A DNA stretch of 64,000 nt, taken from NCBI GenBank assembly GCA_039180025.1, contig JBCDDZ010000001.1:1-64000 (forward strand). Reading direction: 5' to 3'. Made by a program: the position numbers and the translations under genes. How positions within the stretch are numbered: the first letter of the stretch is position 1; every line of letters begins with the position of its first letter. The notes beneath the pieces were generated by a model. That model was not told where the DNA came from. It made no database searches and worked only from the letters and a program-made list of their open reading frames with translations. Below are positions 26,411 to 35,411 of the stretch, piece by piece. This DNA comes from Algisphaera sp039180025. GTDB taxonomy: Bacteria; Planctomycetota; Phycisphaerae; Phycisphaerales; Phycisphaeraceae.

Positions 26411-27934
26411 TTAGCGCGATGACGCGGAAGACGCCGCGGTGCTGGGCACGAGGGATTCCCAGCCGGCCGCCAACATAGCGGCCAGGCGGTCGACATGGTC
26501 GGCGTAGGCGGGGTCGGTCGCCAGGTTGCGGTCGGCAATGGTTGTCTCTGCGTGGTCATACAATTCGCGAGCCAGCACATCGCCGGTTTCGTAATCTCGC
26601 CACTCGGTGTAACGGAACCGTTCGTCACGGAGGCTAAAGCCTTCGGCATCGGGATTGCGGCGATCGTAATACGACAACGCTCCCGACTTCCACGGCGTCT
26701 CTGGCGAAGACAACAGCGGCACAAAGCTGGTGGCTTCGACGTGTTCGGGGGTCGAGACGCCCGCCAGTTCGATGACCGTCGGGTACAGATCGATCAGTTC
26801 GACGAGTGCGTCGGTTTGCTTGCCCTGAACCACGCCGGGGCCACTGACCAGCAGCGGGACCCGCGTGTCGATCTCCATGTTGGTGTACTTGGACCAGTCG
26901 CCGTAATCACCAAGCTTGAACCCGTGGTCGCTCCAGACGATCACGATCGTATTGTCGGCCAGCCCCTGGGCTTCGAGTTCCTCCATGATTCGTCCGACCT
27001 GGGCGTCGACGAAGCTGATACAGGCGTAGTAGCCGTGGATAAATTCTTTCGTTTTCTTATCGTTGAGGTCTTGCTTGCGGTCCCGTGGTACGTCACCGTA
27101 CTGACGCATCTCGTACCAGGCGGGAACCAGCGAATACTCCGGCACGCCCTCGGGTTCAGCGCGGCTGGGTACCTCGATCGCGTCGCGGTCGTAGAGGTCC
27201 CAATATTTCTGCGGCGCGATGAACGGCAGGTGCGGTTTATGCCAACCCACGGCCAGGAAAAACGGCTCGTCGGGATTCTGCTGGACGTGTTCACGCATCA
27301 GCTTAATGCCACGCGTGGCGATGCGGTGGGTCTGGTAGCGGTCGTCGGGCACGTCGGCCGCCTCGGCGGCGTCACCGCGGGGGTACTTCCAGCGGGCCTT
27401 TCGGCCTTCTTCACGGACTTTTTGCTGGTGGATCCGCTCCTTGTCGCGGTTGGATTCCAGTTGGTAATGCCCGCCGCCGGGTCTGAGTTGCTTGTCCCAT
27501 GCGCCACTCCCGCTGGTGTCATAGGTATGGAAAATTTTGCCAACGCTGAGCGTGGTGTAGCCGTTGGCACGCAGGTGCTCGGGCAGGGTCAAGGCTGCAT
27601 CGACGGCACGATTGATCACTTTTTTATCTCGCGAATCCGTCGCGTTGATTCCGACAATGCCCGGGCGCAACCCCGACATCAGACTCGACCGCGACGGCGC
27701 ACAGAGCGCCGCCTGACAGTAAGCCCGCTGGAACAGAAGCCCATCGTTCGCGATGGCGTCGAGGTTCGGGCTGTGGATCAAATCGTGGCCGTAAGCCCCT
27801 AAGTCGGGACGCAAGTCGTCGATCCCCAGAAACAAAATGTTCGGCCGTTCGGCGGGCTCCGCCACGGCGGGGGTGGCGGGCATGACCGACGACGCGCCGA
27901 GCGTCAAACCACAGAGAGCGAGTGCAAGCCGCAT
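26411..27934 (-). CDS. secreted type I sulfatase, iduronate-2-sulfatase-like (CAPSR)
   Basis: The 507-residue protein has a signal peptide (cleavage near AVAEPAE). RPNILFLGIDDLRPDLGAYG is the metal-binding start, and CAPSRSSLMSGLRP the formylglycine site at Cys78. SVGKIFHTYDTSG and VWSDHGFKLGDYG follow. The layout is again S1_7-like. It is 68 bp upstream of GH130 copy 2 on the same strand, with the operator-like site in the gap. Confidence 0.93.
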   Translation of the reverse strand: MRLALALCGLTLGASSVMPATPAVAEPAERPNILFLGIDDLRPDLGAYGHDLIHSPNLDAIANDGLLFQRAYCQAALCAPSRSSLMSGLRPGIVGINATDSRDKKVINRAVDAALTLPEHLRANGYTTLSVGKIFHTYDTSGSGAWDKQLRPGGGHYQLESNRDKERIHQQKVREEGRKARWKYPRGDAAEAADVPDDRYQTHRIATRGIKLMREHVQQNPDEPFFLAVGWHKPHLPFIAPQKYWDLYDRDAIEVPSRAEPEGVPEYSLVPAWYEMRQYGDVPRDRKQDLNDKKTKEFIHGYYACISFVDAQVGRIMEELEAQGLADNTIVIVWSDHGFKLGDYGDWSKYTNMEIDTRVPLLVSGPGVVQGKQTDALVELIDLYPTVIELAGVSTPEHVEATSFVPLLSSPETPWKSGALSYYDRRNPDAEGFSLRDERFRYTEWRDYETGDVLARELYDHAETTIADRNLATDPAYADHVDRLAAMLAAGWESLVPSTAASSASSR

Positions 27935-28044
27935 GTCGAATTCCTTCGAGAAGATGAAACGGAGGTGAACCCGGAAAGCGGAAGATCATTCAGCTCTTAC
28001 AGCGTTCAATGCATCGGCCGATTTTCTGACAGGCCGGTTTTGAA

Positions 28045-28078
28045 AAGCCCGATCCCCGTTTCACCGAGGATCGGGCTT
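28045..28078 (-). terminator. intrinsic terminator after the PEP-CTERM gene
   Basis: A perfect 11-bp stem AAGCCCGATCC/GGATCGGGCTT with a 12-nt loop lies 50 bp past the PEP-CTERM stop. On the minus strand it ends in TTTTCAAAA. Confidence 0.75.
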
Positions 28079-28128
28079 GTTGATACCTTCGTTTGGACGC
28101 GGCACGAGAGTGCGTGCCGCAGGATGGA

Positions 28129-29088
28129 TCATGACGCGGTGCGACGACGGGTCAGCGCCAAAACACTACCCAGACCGATCAACGCGAGACTGCCGGGCTC
28201 GGGAACCACCGAGTCAAACGTCGTGCCAACACGAATTTCGTCGAACGTGAAGGTCTCATCCACGGTGTATCCACCCGCGGCGGTACGCGGTTGAACGGCC
28301 GCGAATGAACCATCGGTGGGGTTGAAAACATCGGCATCGAGACCAACGAGGGACCCTGACTCGCCGCCAATCTCAATCGTGTCACCTTCCTTGAATAGAC
28401 GCGCGACAACCCGGTCAGCTCCGGCCGCAGTACCGCCATCCGCTTCAACTTCCAGGACGAGGAAATAAGTCGTGTTGGCTGCCAAATCCAGACCCGAGCC
28501 GCTGTCTGAACTAAGTAATGTGGTGTTGCCGGAACTGTCAAAAGTATTGTAAAGCAGGCTCAGTTCGTCGTCGTCCAGCCCGATCGATAGGGGCCCGGTA
28601 CCCGCACTGCCGGTACCATTTCGAGTGAAATTAAGCTCGGTTCGGTTCGATCCCGCAGAAACATCCGAACGTTCGATTAAGAAGGAAGCGAAGAATGTGT
28701 TTCCCGTGACCCCGGTCGTGTCCGTGTCTAAGCCACGCGAAACGGTGGAAGAGCCGGTGCCGGTGCCGCCGGTTTGCGTGAAGGTCACCGACCCGCCGCT
28801 ATTGGCCACGCCGGTGAGAGCCAAGCCGTCAGCCTGCGCGATCGAGGTGCTCGCGCCGGTGGCAAGATTCCATGTGGCCTCTGCAGCGAATCCAAAGGTG
28901 TCAGGAGAAGTACCAACAATGGTGGCATCCGTTTCGTAAATCCCATCCGCATCGTTCGTGTCGGCTCCGGGCCCGACTTCGAACGATTCGGACGCTAACA
29001 GCGACGCCGAAGCGGCCCCGGCCATGCCGACGACCAATGTGGTGCCTGCGAAAATCCGCAGGGCGGGAATGTGAGCAAAACGTGTCAT
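28129..29088 (-). CDS. PEP-CTERM sorted exported protein
   Basis: The ATG at 29088 is preceded by GGAGG and opens a signal peptide, giving 319 residues. The C-terminus is a textbook PEP-CTERM signal: VPEPGSLALIGLG, a hydrophobic helix and RRR. Exosortase systems recognise this tail in bacteria that make extracellular polysaccharide. The body is Thr/Ser/Gly-rich beta structure (SVTFTQTGGTGTGSSTVSRG; RTELNFTRNGTG) with lectin-like character (FASFLIERSD, TTYFLVLEVEADGG). It diverges from the pseudopilin-like gene and has its own operator-like palindrome. Confidence 0.88.
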   Translation of the reverse strand: MTRFAHIPALRIFAGTTLVVGMAGAASASLLASESFEVGPGADTNDADGIYETDATIVGTSPDTFGFAAEATWNLATGASTSIAQADGLALTGVANSGGSVTFTQTGGTGTGSSTVSRGLDTDTTGVTGNTFFASFLIERSDVSAGSNRTELNFTRNGTGSAGTGPLSIGLDDDELSLLYNTFDSSGNTTLLSSDSGSGLDLAANTTYFLVLEVEADGGTAAGADRVVARLFKEGDTIEIGGESGSLVGLDADVFNPTDGSFAAVQPRTAAGGYTVDETFTFDEIRVGTTFDSVVPEPGSLALIGLGSVLALTRRRTAS

Positions 29089-29181
29089 GTGAACCTCCAG
29101 GGAAGAGTCAAAAAAGCCGTGAAAGAGCGGGCGACGCCGCAAAGAGCAATGAACGGAGAGCGTTCAAGAACTGAAAAATAC

Positions 29182-29201
29182 TTACACCAACGTTAATGTA
29201 A
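29182..29201. promoter_or_regulatory. operator-like site C, upstream of PEP-CTERM gene
   Basis: TTACACCAACGTTAATGTAA is a 20-bp palindrome with a central AACGTT; 16 of 20 positions are symmetric. It lies 94 bp before the PEP-CTERM ATG. A central CG is common in LacI-type operators, but the regulator is unknown. Confidence 0.5.
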
Positions 29202-29283
29202 GCCATGCTTTTGGTCTTGTCAACTAAAATATATGCTCGGTGTGACCACGTGAGGCGTGCCGCTCGATGCAGAAATCCTGCAA

Positions 29284-29302
29284 TTCACAAAAACTTGTGT
29301 AA
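29284..29302. promoter_or_regulatory. operator-like site B, upstream of pseudopilin-like gene
   Basis: TTCACAAAAACTTGTGTAA has perfect CACAA/TTGTG arms with a 4-bp spacer and lies about 105 bp before the ATG at 29406. It has the same arms and spacing as site A. Confidence 0.5.
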
Positions 29303-29405
29303 ATCAGCCCGGATGGTTATAATACACATGGGAACTGTTTTCATCATTCAGCTGTTCTCTCCATATCTCGTTTCGAATCCCATTCCTTTTTCGTGAGAAC
29401 ACACC

Positions 29406-30284
29406 ATGTTCAATTCGCTTCAACTCGGGGGTTCACGCTCTTGCTCGGTAAATCAAACCCGCACCGCGTTTACCCTGATCGAATTACTCGTGGTCATCAG
29501 CATCATCGCGTTGCTGATTGGGCTGTTGTTGCCCGCCCTTTCTTCAGCTCGCACCGCTGCACGCCAACTGACCAACAGCACGCAACTCCGCGGTATCCAT
29601 CAAGCCTGCGTGACTTGGGCCGGGTCCAACAAGGACCTCTACCCGGGTGTCGTTTCGATCACCACTGACTCGGCCGACGCATTTGTCGATGACGCTGAAG
29701 TAAGGACCTACACCACGGGCGCGGGCGACGCGGCGAGGATCGGGGCGCACGTGAATGCCCGCTTCGCACTGCTTCTCGAGAAAAACTTCGTGACCCCCGA
29801 GTACCTGATCTCGCCGGCCGAACTCAACGAGGGGCGTACCGAGTGGGTCGATGACCCCGTCACGGTGTATGGGGCTGAGCTCGATGATTCGCAGCACTTT
29901 TTCTCTTACGCGCTGCCCCAGTTGATCAGCCCCAACAACGCGCAGAGAACGTCGTTTGTCCGACTTCAAGAGTGGTCGCTTAATCTGAACGCACGAGCCA
30001 TCATCGCCAGCGACCGGCTGCTGGGACCGACCTCTATTGGCGTAAACGTCGGCAATCCGGATATGCACAACAGCCTCTGGAGTCCGGAGCCCGACGGCTG
30101 GGAAGGTACCATTGTCAAGAATGACAACAGCACGTCGTACGAAAACAGTTCGCTCGTGACCAACGTTGCCTACGGCAACTCCAGCGGGTTTGCGAGCGAT
30201 AATATGTTCAGCTTGCCTTCCCCGGGCAGCGGAGCCGATGTCCGTCAGATTTCCGCAGGTCGACAAAACGTGATTCAAAACTGA
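29406..30284 (+). CDS. pseudopilin-like protein with type IV N-terminal methylation signal
   Basis: The 292-residue protein has a basic leader and AFTLIELLVVISIIALLIGL, the prepilin cleavage and methylation site with the conserved Glu+5, then LLPALSSARTAARQ, a pattern very common in planctomycete proteins. The rest is a globular domain with LRGIHQACVTWAGSNKDLYPG near its start; a C-terminal segment includes DGWEGTIVKND. Such proteins are often the most expanded family in these genomes and may be surface or secreted. It is divergent from the PEP-CTERM gene and shares its regulatory motif type. Confidence 0.88.
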   Translation: MFNSLQLGGSRSCSVNQTRTAFTLIELLVVISIIALLIGLLLPALSSARTAARQLTNSTQLRGIHQACVTWAGSNKDLYPGVVSITTDSADAFVDDAEVRTYTTGAGDAARIGAHVNARFALLLEKNFVTPEYLISPAELNEGRTEWVDDPVTVYGAELDDSQHFFSYALPQLISPNNAQRTSFVRLQEWSLNLNARAIIASDRLLGPTSIGVNVGNPDMHNSLWSPEPDGWEGTIVKNDNSTSYENSSLVTNVAYGNSSGFASDNMFSLPSPGSGADVRQISAGRQNVIQN

Positions 30285-30637
30285 TTTTGTCGCCCAGCAT
30301 CAGCTCGCATCGGCCGAAGATCATAGGATTGGGTTTACTTGTTAGGTTCCTAAGTTCAACCCAGCTTGCTTTAGCCCCCGTGAAGCGTGTGGTCGGCCGC
30401 GCTTCAGCGAAGCGATGCTTGCCGTAGCTTTTTCCGTGCAAAGACTTACAAATTCCTTACCCCAATCATTTTGGCCTTCGGGACCGAAGGATCGCCTGGC
30501 GGGACGTGGGTCGCACTATTTTGGCCGTAGCTAGTCTTTTGGATGTCAGTGTGTCGTGAGTGCAGTGGGTGGCGCCAGCGCGACGCGGGAGAGGTCGGCC
30601 TGCCGCGTTGCCCCGCGGCGGATGCGCTAAAGCATTT
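30285..30637. other. intergenic region beside the IS630 fragment
   Basis: No gene was recognised. The last part probably belonged to the right end of the IS630 element, but no clear terminal inverted repeat is visible. Confidence 0.3.
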
Positions 30638-31009
30638 TCACCCCGCCTGTAGCGTATACCCACCGTGACGCATACCGTGACGAGCGTCGCTCGCGGTTGC
30701 CTCGTCGAGGACCGACGGCATGGCCGACCACCCGGTGTCGCGTGTCCGGCAGGCCCGCGAACGCAGCCGCTGCTTGATCTTGGCGAAGGCCATTTCGATC
30801 GGGTTCAGGTCTGGCGAGTACGGTGGGAGGAGCAACCACCGAGCCCCCACACCGCGGATCCGTTGCCGCGTCCGGGCCCGCTTGTGGCTGCGCCGATGGT
30901 CCATCACCACCACGCCGCCACGCCGCAGCGTCGGTACCCGAACTTGCTCGACGAAGGCCTCGAACACGTCGGCGTGGACCGCCCCGTCGATCGGCAGCTT
31001 TGTGCTCAT
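30638..31009 (-). pseudogene. IS630-family transposase, C-terminal fragment
   Basis: The 123 codons encode the C-terminal half of a DDE transposase: DGAVHADVFEAFVEQVRVPT, VVVMDHRRSHKRA with the second catalytic Asp, and LLLPPYSPDLNPIEMAFAK with the catalytic Glu. The frame is closed upstream by a stop codon and the N-terminal HTH and first Asp are missing, so the copy is dead. It separates the pseudopilin-like gene from the next sulfatase. Confidence 0.85.
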
Positions 31010-31111
31010 TTCGACGCCAAGCCGTGTCCGATGCTATTGATCCTGAGACGTTGTGAAACAACTGGTGTCAGATTTTCGGCCAAGGCATCCAATTTGAGGC
31101 CTTGGTGCGGT

Positions 31112-32941
31112 TCAATCGAGGGGTACTATCGGCTCTACGTTGGTATCGCCGGGAAACTCGCCGAATTGGCCGGGAAGGCGTTCGAGGTAGCGGGACATCT
31201 CGAGACGAAGGGTTTCGAGCACGGGGGCGTAAGCCGGGTCGTAGGCGAGGTTAACCTGCTCGTCGGGATCTTCGGCCAGGTTGTAGAGCTGGTCGCGCTG
31301 GTAGTACCAAGGGTGCTTGCGGATGGCGGACCAGGTGTTGTCGACGCCGCCGGGGATGTCCATGATGTGGGGGTAGGGGTCGGTGGGGTGGTTGGCCTCG
31401 CGGCGGAGACCAGTGCGGTCGCGGCGGGCGAACCAGCGGTCGAGGTTGGCGGTTTTTTCTTCGAGGCTGAGATTTTCGAGGTACGGCGAGGGCCGGAGGG
31501 CGATGTATTTCCAGTCGCCCAGGCGGACGGCGCGGGAGTAGCCGATCTCGCCGTAGACCGAGGCGCGGGTGCGTTCGAGTTGGCCGGCCATGACGGGGGC
31601 GAAGCTGACGCCGTCGAATTCATCGGCGTACTGGGCGGGGTCGGCGCCGGCCCAGGAGAGGATGGTCGGGGCGAAATCGACGCTACTGAGCAGGGCATCG
31701 ACGCGGCGTTGGCCTTGGATCAGGCGGTCAGGGCCGTGGAGGAAGGCGTGGGTGACCATGCCGCCCTGGTAGACCGAGGCCTTGCCGGACTTGACACCGT
31801 GATCGCTCATGAAGATGACGATGGTGTTGTCGGCGACGCCGGCGTCTTCGAGTTTTTGCATGAGCACGCCGAGGGCGGAGTCGATCCACATGGCGTTACC
31901 GCGTTGAAGGTCTTTGATGCCGGCGCGTTCGATTTTTTTCTTGATCTCCCAGGCGGGGGTGAGGAGTTTGACGGGTTCGTCGAGCATCCCGACGGGGGTG
32001 ATGCGGCGGTCGGCGCGCCAGGTGCTGGCGGGGTTGATGGGCCCGTGGGGCATGGTGCTGGCGAAGTACAGGAAGAACGGCCGGTCCTTGTTTTGGTCGA
32101 TGAACTCGAGGGCGCCTTGGGTGATCCAGTCGAGGTTGTGGGCGACGAGGGCTTTGGGGGTGTTGCCGTGGAGGTTATCGTGGTAGAGGCGTTCGGCGTA
32201 GTCGAAGCCGGAGGCCTGGAAGGCTTCGCGGAGGCGGTCCTGGTTATCGATGAGGCGCTGCTTGACTTTGGGGTTGTCGATGTTTTCGTTGGTTTTGCTT
32301 CGTTTCCAGCCTTTGACTTCGACGACGTGATTTTTGCCGACGATGCCGGTGGTATAGCCGGCGTTTTGGAGGTGTTGGGCGAGGGTGACGGTTTGGCCGG
32401 GAAGGATCTTGGTGTTTTGGCCGGTGGGCGGGAAGCCGTGGAGGGCAAAGCGGCGTTGGATTTCGTAGCTCTGGGCGCGGCTGCCGTACTGCCCGGTGAG
32501 CAGGCTGTAGCGGCTGGGGATGCAGACGGGCGAGGGCACGTGCATCGCGTCGAGGATCACGCCTTGCGAGGACAGGCGGTCCATGTTGGGCGTGAGGTTC
32601 ACGCCGTTGCCGTTTTCGTCCTGGCCCTCGGGGAGGTAGTTGACGCGGTCCATGCGTTGGTCGTCGACGAAGAAGAAGACGATATTGGGCTGGACGTACG
32701 GCTCGGTGGGCTTGTTGGCGCGGGCGGCATCGGCGGCTTGGCTGCGCTCCAGCGAGCGGATCGCGGGGCGGTCGTAGCCGTAGCGGCGGTACTCGCGTTC
32801 GCCGGGCTTAGGCGTCTTGACCTCGGGCTGGGCGGACGTGTTCGCGGCGGGTACGAGCAGGAGCGACAGGGCAAAGCTGGCCAAAACGAAGTAGCAGGCA
32901 AAACAGTGAGTGGCTTTCAAGAATCGCGTTCTGTAAAACAT
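31112..32941 (-). CDS. secreted type I sulfatase (CIPSR)
   Basis: The 609-residue protein has a long N-terminal hydrophobic segment (about 15-35) and an Arg/Lys-rich linker. The sulfatase core then starts PNIVFFFVDDQRMDRVNYLP. The formylglycine signature CIPSRYSLLTGQYG is at Cys140. VGKNHVVEVKGW and IVIFMSDHGVKSGKASVYQG provide further catalytic and metal ligands. The long head and core insertions set it apart from the IDS-like copies, so the substrate probably differs. It is 68 bp downstream of the next sulfatase gene on the same strand. Confidence 0.92.
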   Translation of the reverse strand: MFYRTRFLKATHCFACYFVLASFALSLLLVPAANTSAQPEVKTPKPGEREYRRYGYDRPAIRSLERSQAADAARANKPTEPYVQPNIVFFFVDDQRMDRVNYLPEGQDENGNGVNLTPNMDRLSSQGVILDAMHVPSPVCIPSRYSLLTGQYGSRAQSYEIQRRFALHGFPPTGQNTKILPGQTVTLAQHLQNAGYTTGIVGKNHVVEVKGWKRSKTNENIDNPKVKQRLIDNQDRLREAFQASGFDYAERLYHDNLHGNTPKALVAHNLDWITQGALEFIDQNKDRPFFLYFASTMPHGPINPASTWRADRRITPVGMLDEPVKLLTPAWEIKKKIERAGIKDLQRGNAMWIDSALGVLMQKLEDAGVADNTIVIFMSDHGVKSGKASVYQGGMVTHAFLHGPDRLIQGQRRVDALLSSVDFAPTILSWAGADPAQYADEFDGVSFAPVMAGQLERTRASVYGEIGYSRAVRLGDWKYIALRPSPYLENLSLEEKTANLDRWFARRDRTGLRREANHPTDPYPHIMDIPGGVDNTWSAIRKHPWYYQRDQLYNLAEDPDEQVNLAYDPAYAPVLETLRLEMSRYLERLPGQFGEFPGDTNVEPIVPLD

Positions 32942-33009
32942 GGTGGGGTTCCAAGAGGAGAGGCGAGCGGGAGAATGGTGGTAGAGATCCGAGCCGAGCC
33001 GGCAGAGCT

Positions 33010-34626
33010 TCAGTCGCGTGGCTTTCCGAATTCGCCGAAGCGGAACGGCGTCGTGCGGACGTGGGCGTCGAGGCGAGTTTGAAGGTCGGCGAGTGTGTTG
33101 GCGTGGGCGGGCTCGTCGGCGAGGTTGTGCTGTTCACCGGGGTCGGCCCGCAGGTCGTAGAGTTGGTCGTCGTCGAAGTACCCCGGGAAGCGGGTGTCGG
33201 CTCGGTACCGAACGACGTTCCCGTCGGGATCGTCGACCGACGCAAATCGGCCCTCCTGATTGATCCGCTGCCGCAACTCGGGTGTCAGCCGGTCGGCGAC
33301 GTGCGGGGGGAAACGGGTGGCGATGTACTTGTGCGTAGGCGTGACGACGGCCCGGGTGAGCGTGACTTCCATGAACACCGCGTCGCGGGTGGACTCGGCT
33401 TCGCCGCGGACTAGCGGGGCAAAGCTCCGGCTGGGCCAGGGTGCCGCCGGAAGACTGGTCGCAATGGTGCGGCCGCTTTGCGTGAGGTCCAGCAGCGTGG
33501 CGGGCAGGTCCACGAGGCTGACCAAGGCGTCTTCAACCTCTCCGGCCCGGGTGCCGTCGGGCAGGCGGACGATTAGCGGCACCCGGCCTTCGTTGAGCAC
33601 GAACTTGCCGGTCCGGCCGTGGTCGCTGACGAAGACGATCACGGTTTCGTCGAGCTGCCCGGTGGCTTCGAGTTCGGCGAAGATCGCGCCAACGGCGTCG
33701 TCCAACCACAAGATGCCGGCGGCTTCGCTGGCGCGGAATTCGCCGGGCGGGACGTCGTAGGGCTGGACGTCGTGGTACGGGCCGTGGGCTTCGGTGCGGG
33801 CGAGGACGGACTGCGGCGAGGGCTGGGCGTCGAGGTGGCCGTCGCGCAGGCCAAGCAGTGTGATCCGCGGGTCGGCCTTGAGCGACGCGACCGTGTCCGG
33901 CGGGTGCGGCAGGGTCGTCGCGTGGAACAGGAACCACGGTTCGTCCGCTTCGGCTTGCTCCCGGATCACGCGGTGGGTTTCGCTGGTCATCCAGTGCTGC
34001 TGGTGGCCCTTGGCGGATTCGGGCACGGGTAGCCAGCGGACGTTTTCGGTGTAGATTGCGGCGGCCTCATCGAAGCCGGCGGTTTGCTGAACGTGGTCAC
34101 GCCGGATCTGGCCGTTGTCGGCGAGTTCGTCCTGCCACTCGCCGCTGGAGATGGGGGCGCCGTGCGGCACGTGCCATTGACGGGGGTTGCCGTTGTGCCA
34201 CTTGCCGATGAAGGCGGTGTGGTAGCCGCGAGCATTGAAGCGGTCGGCGATCGTCACGTCGGCTTCTTCGATGAACGTGTTCCAACGCAGCACGGGCCAA
34301 GTGTCGTCGGGCGTCGCGTCCGTGAGGGTTCGGCTGGCGCTGGGGTACTGCCCGGTGAGCAGCGTGAACCGGCTGGGCGTGCAGACCGTCGCGGTGGCGT
34401 AGGCGTTGGTAAAACGGACCCCCTCATCGGCGAGGCGATCCAGGTGTGGTGTGGGTAGGTTGCCCCCGTACCGGCCCAGGTCGAGGAGTTCGGCGTCGTC
34501 GGCGACGATGACCACGACGTTCAACGGCTCGGCCTGGGCGAACGCGTCGAGTACGCCGAGCACGGAAGCCAGGCCGACTGATGCGGCGAAGTACATGGCA
34601 CCGAGCAGACTGCGAAATGGGGGCAT
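33010..34626 (-). CDS. secreted type I sulfatase (CTPSR)
   Basis: The 538-residue protein has a signal peptide ending near VLDAFAQAEP. NVVVIVADDAELLDLGRYGG is the metal-binding start and CTPSRFTLLTGQYPSASR the formylglycine site at Cys82. FIGKWHNGNP and IVFVSDHGRTGKFVLNEG follow. It belongs to the choline/heparan-type branch by general layout, but the substrate cannot be named. It is the first of two adjacent sulfatase genes. Confidence 0.92.
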   Translation of the reverse strand: MPPFRSLLGAMYFAASVGLASVLGVLDAFAQAEPLNVVVIVADDAELLDLGRYGGNLPTPHLDRLADEGVRFTNAYATATVCTPSRFTLLTGQYPSASRTLTDATPDDTWPVLRWNTFIEEADVTIADRFNARGYHTAFIGKWHNGNPRQWHVPHGAPISSGEWQDELADNGQIRRDHVQQTAGFDEAAAIYTENVRWLPVPESAKGHQQHWMTSETHRVIREQAEADEPWFLFHATTLPHPPDTVASLKADPRITLLGLRDGHLDAQPSPQSVLARTEAHGPYHDVQPYDVPPGEFRASEAAGILWLDDAVGAIFAELEATGQLDETVIVFVSDHGRTGKFVLNEGRVPLIVRLPDGTRAGEVEDALVSLVDLPATLLDLTQSGRTIATSLPAAPWPSRSFAPLVRGEAESTRDAVFMEVTLTRAVVTPTHKYIATRFPPHVADRLTPELRQRINQEGRFASVDDPDGNVVRYRADTRFPGYFDDDQLYDLRADPGEQHNLADEPAHANTLADLQTRLDAHVRTTPFRFGEFGKPRD

Positions 34627-34789
34627 ATCAGATTTTCCTTAGGGAATGAGACTGAAACGGGCAATCGCCTCGGGGGGGCACGGACCCTTGACCGAGGCAT
34701 GGGGGGTGTCGCTCTGGCAGCCAAGGTCGAGCCTACGTAGCGATCGCAAGCGGCGTCATGCCGACAGCGTTTGGCTTACTTATTGTTTG

Positions 34790-35196
34790 TCTGCCCCACC
34801 GATGAGAAACAGGCTTAGCCGCTGCGTTCTTTTCAAGCCCGGGCTTTGGGAAACTTCTCGGGGTCCTACCGATTCCCGATCCAGGCTGCCTACCGCGATA
34901 GGGTATCGCCTCGATATACGGGCGTAAGAGCGGAAATGGCTCGGCCCAAAGATCGCGGAAAACGGAATCTGCCGTGGGGCAACTCGGCTTTCGAGCCACC
35001 TCTTAACCGGGGAACCCGGCTCTTGCCCCCAACCCAGCTCACGCCCCGTGTCTGGCTGATCGATTGCATGGGAATAGCTGCATGAATTCCCCCCCGATTT
35101 CCCGCCGATGACGGCACTATCATTCTGACTGGAGCCGAGCAGATCGCGGTGGTAAACGATCGGCGAGTCTGATTGGCGTGGAAAAATCTGGGTCAC
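34790..35196 (-). pseudogene. decayed GH130 gene
   Basis: From GTG 35196 the frame reads TQIFPRQSDSPIVYHRDLLG, clearly related to TQIFQRQSDQPILSHRDLPG of the intact GH130 at 18858. HAIDQPDTGREL follows, matching DHATDEPGRDV. In another frame AEPFPLLRPYIEAI matches QEPYSLFHHYIDPR, and GIGRTPRSF matches QLGRTKDF. Homology therefore shifts frame and has gaps, and the C-terminal two thirds are gone. An operator-like site remains upstream. Confidence 0.7.
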
Positions 35197-35258
35197 GGTC
35201 TGTGTCTTTTGTATGCCAGAAGAGGTTATCGAATGAAACCAAAAATATCAGTATAACG

Positions 35259-35277
35259 TTACACAAATATTAGTGAA
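35259..35277. promoter_or_regulatory. operator-like site E, upstream of decayed GH130
   Basis: TTACACAAATATTAGTGAA matches the CACAA-N4-TTGTG pattern at 9 of 10 arm positions, 63 bp before the pseudogene start. Confidence 0.4.
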
Positions 35278-35363
35278 AGGGGTAATTGCGTGCCATGAGC
35301 CAGCCCGAGCGGTACCCCTCGCGAGCCTTCGGACCGCGATCTATTGACCGCCGCGGCCATCAA

Positions 35364-35411
35364 AGTGAGCCGAGGGCGAATCGTCCTAGTGAGTCGAAGG
35401 CGAATCGTCCT
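35364..35411 (+). repeat. 24-bp direct tandem repeat, two copies
   Basis: Two adjacent 24-bp units ending GGCGAATCGTCCT differ at two positions. Origin unknown. Confidence 0.8.

Noticed and set aside
30665..33082. An 805-codon open frame on the plus strand across a sulfatase gene
   Set aside because: The minus strand encodes a full sulfatase with a formylglycine site; the plus frame is Gly/Val-rich shadow sequence.
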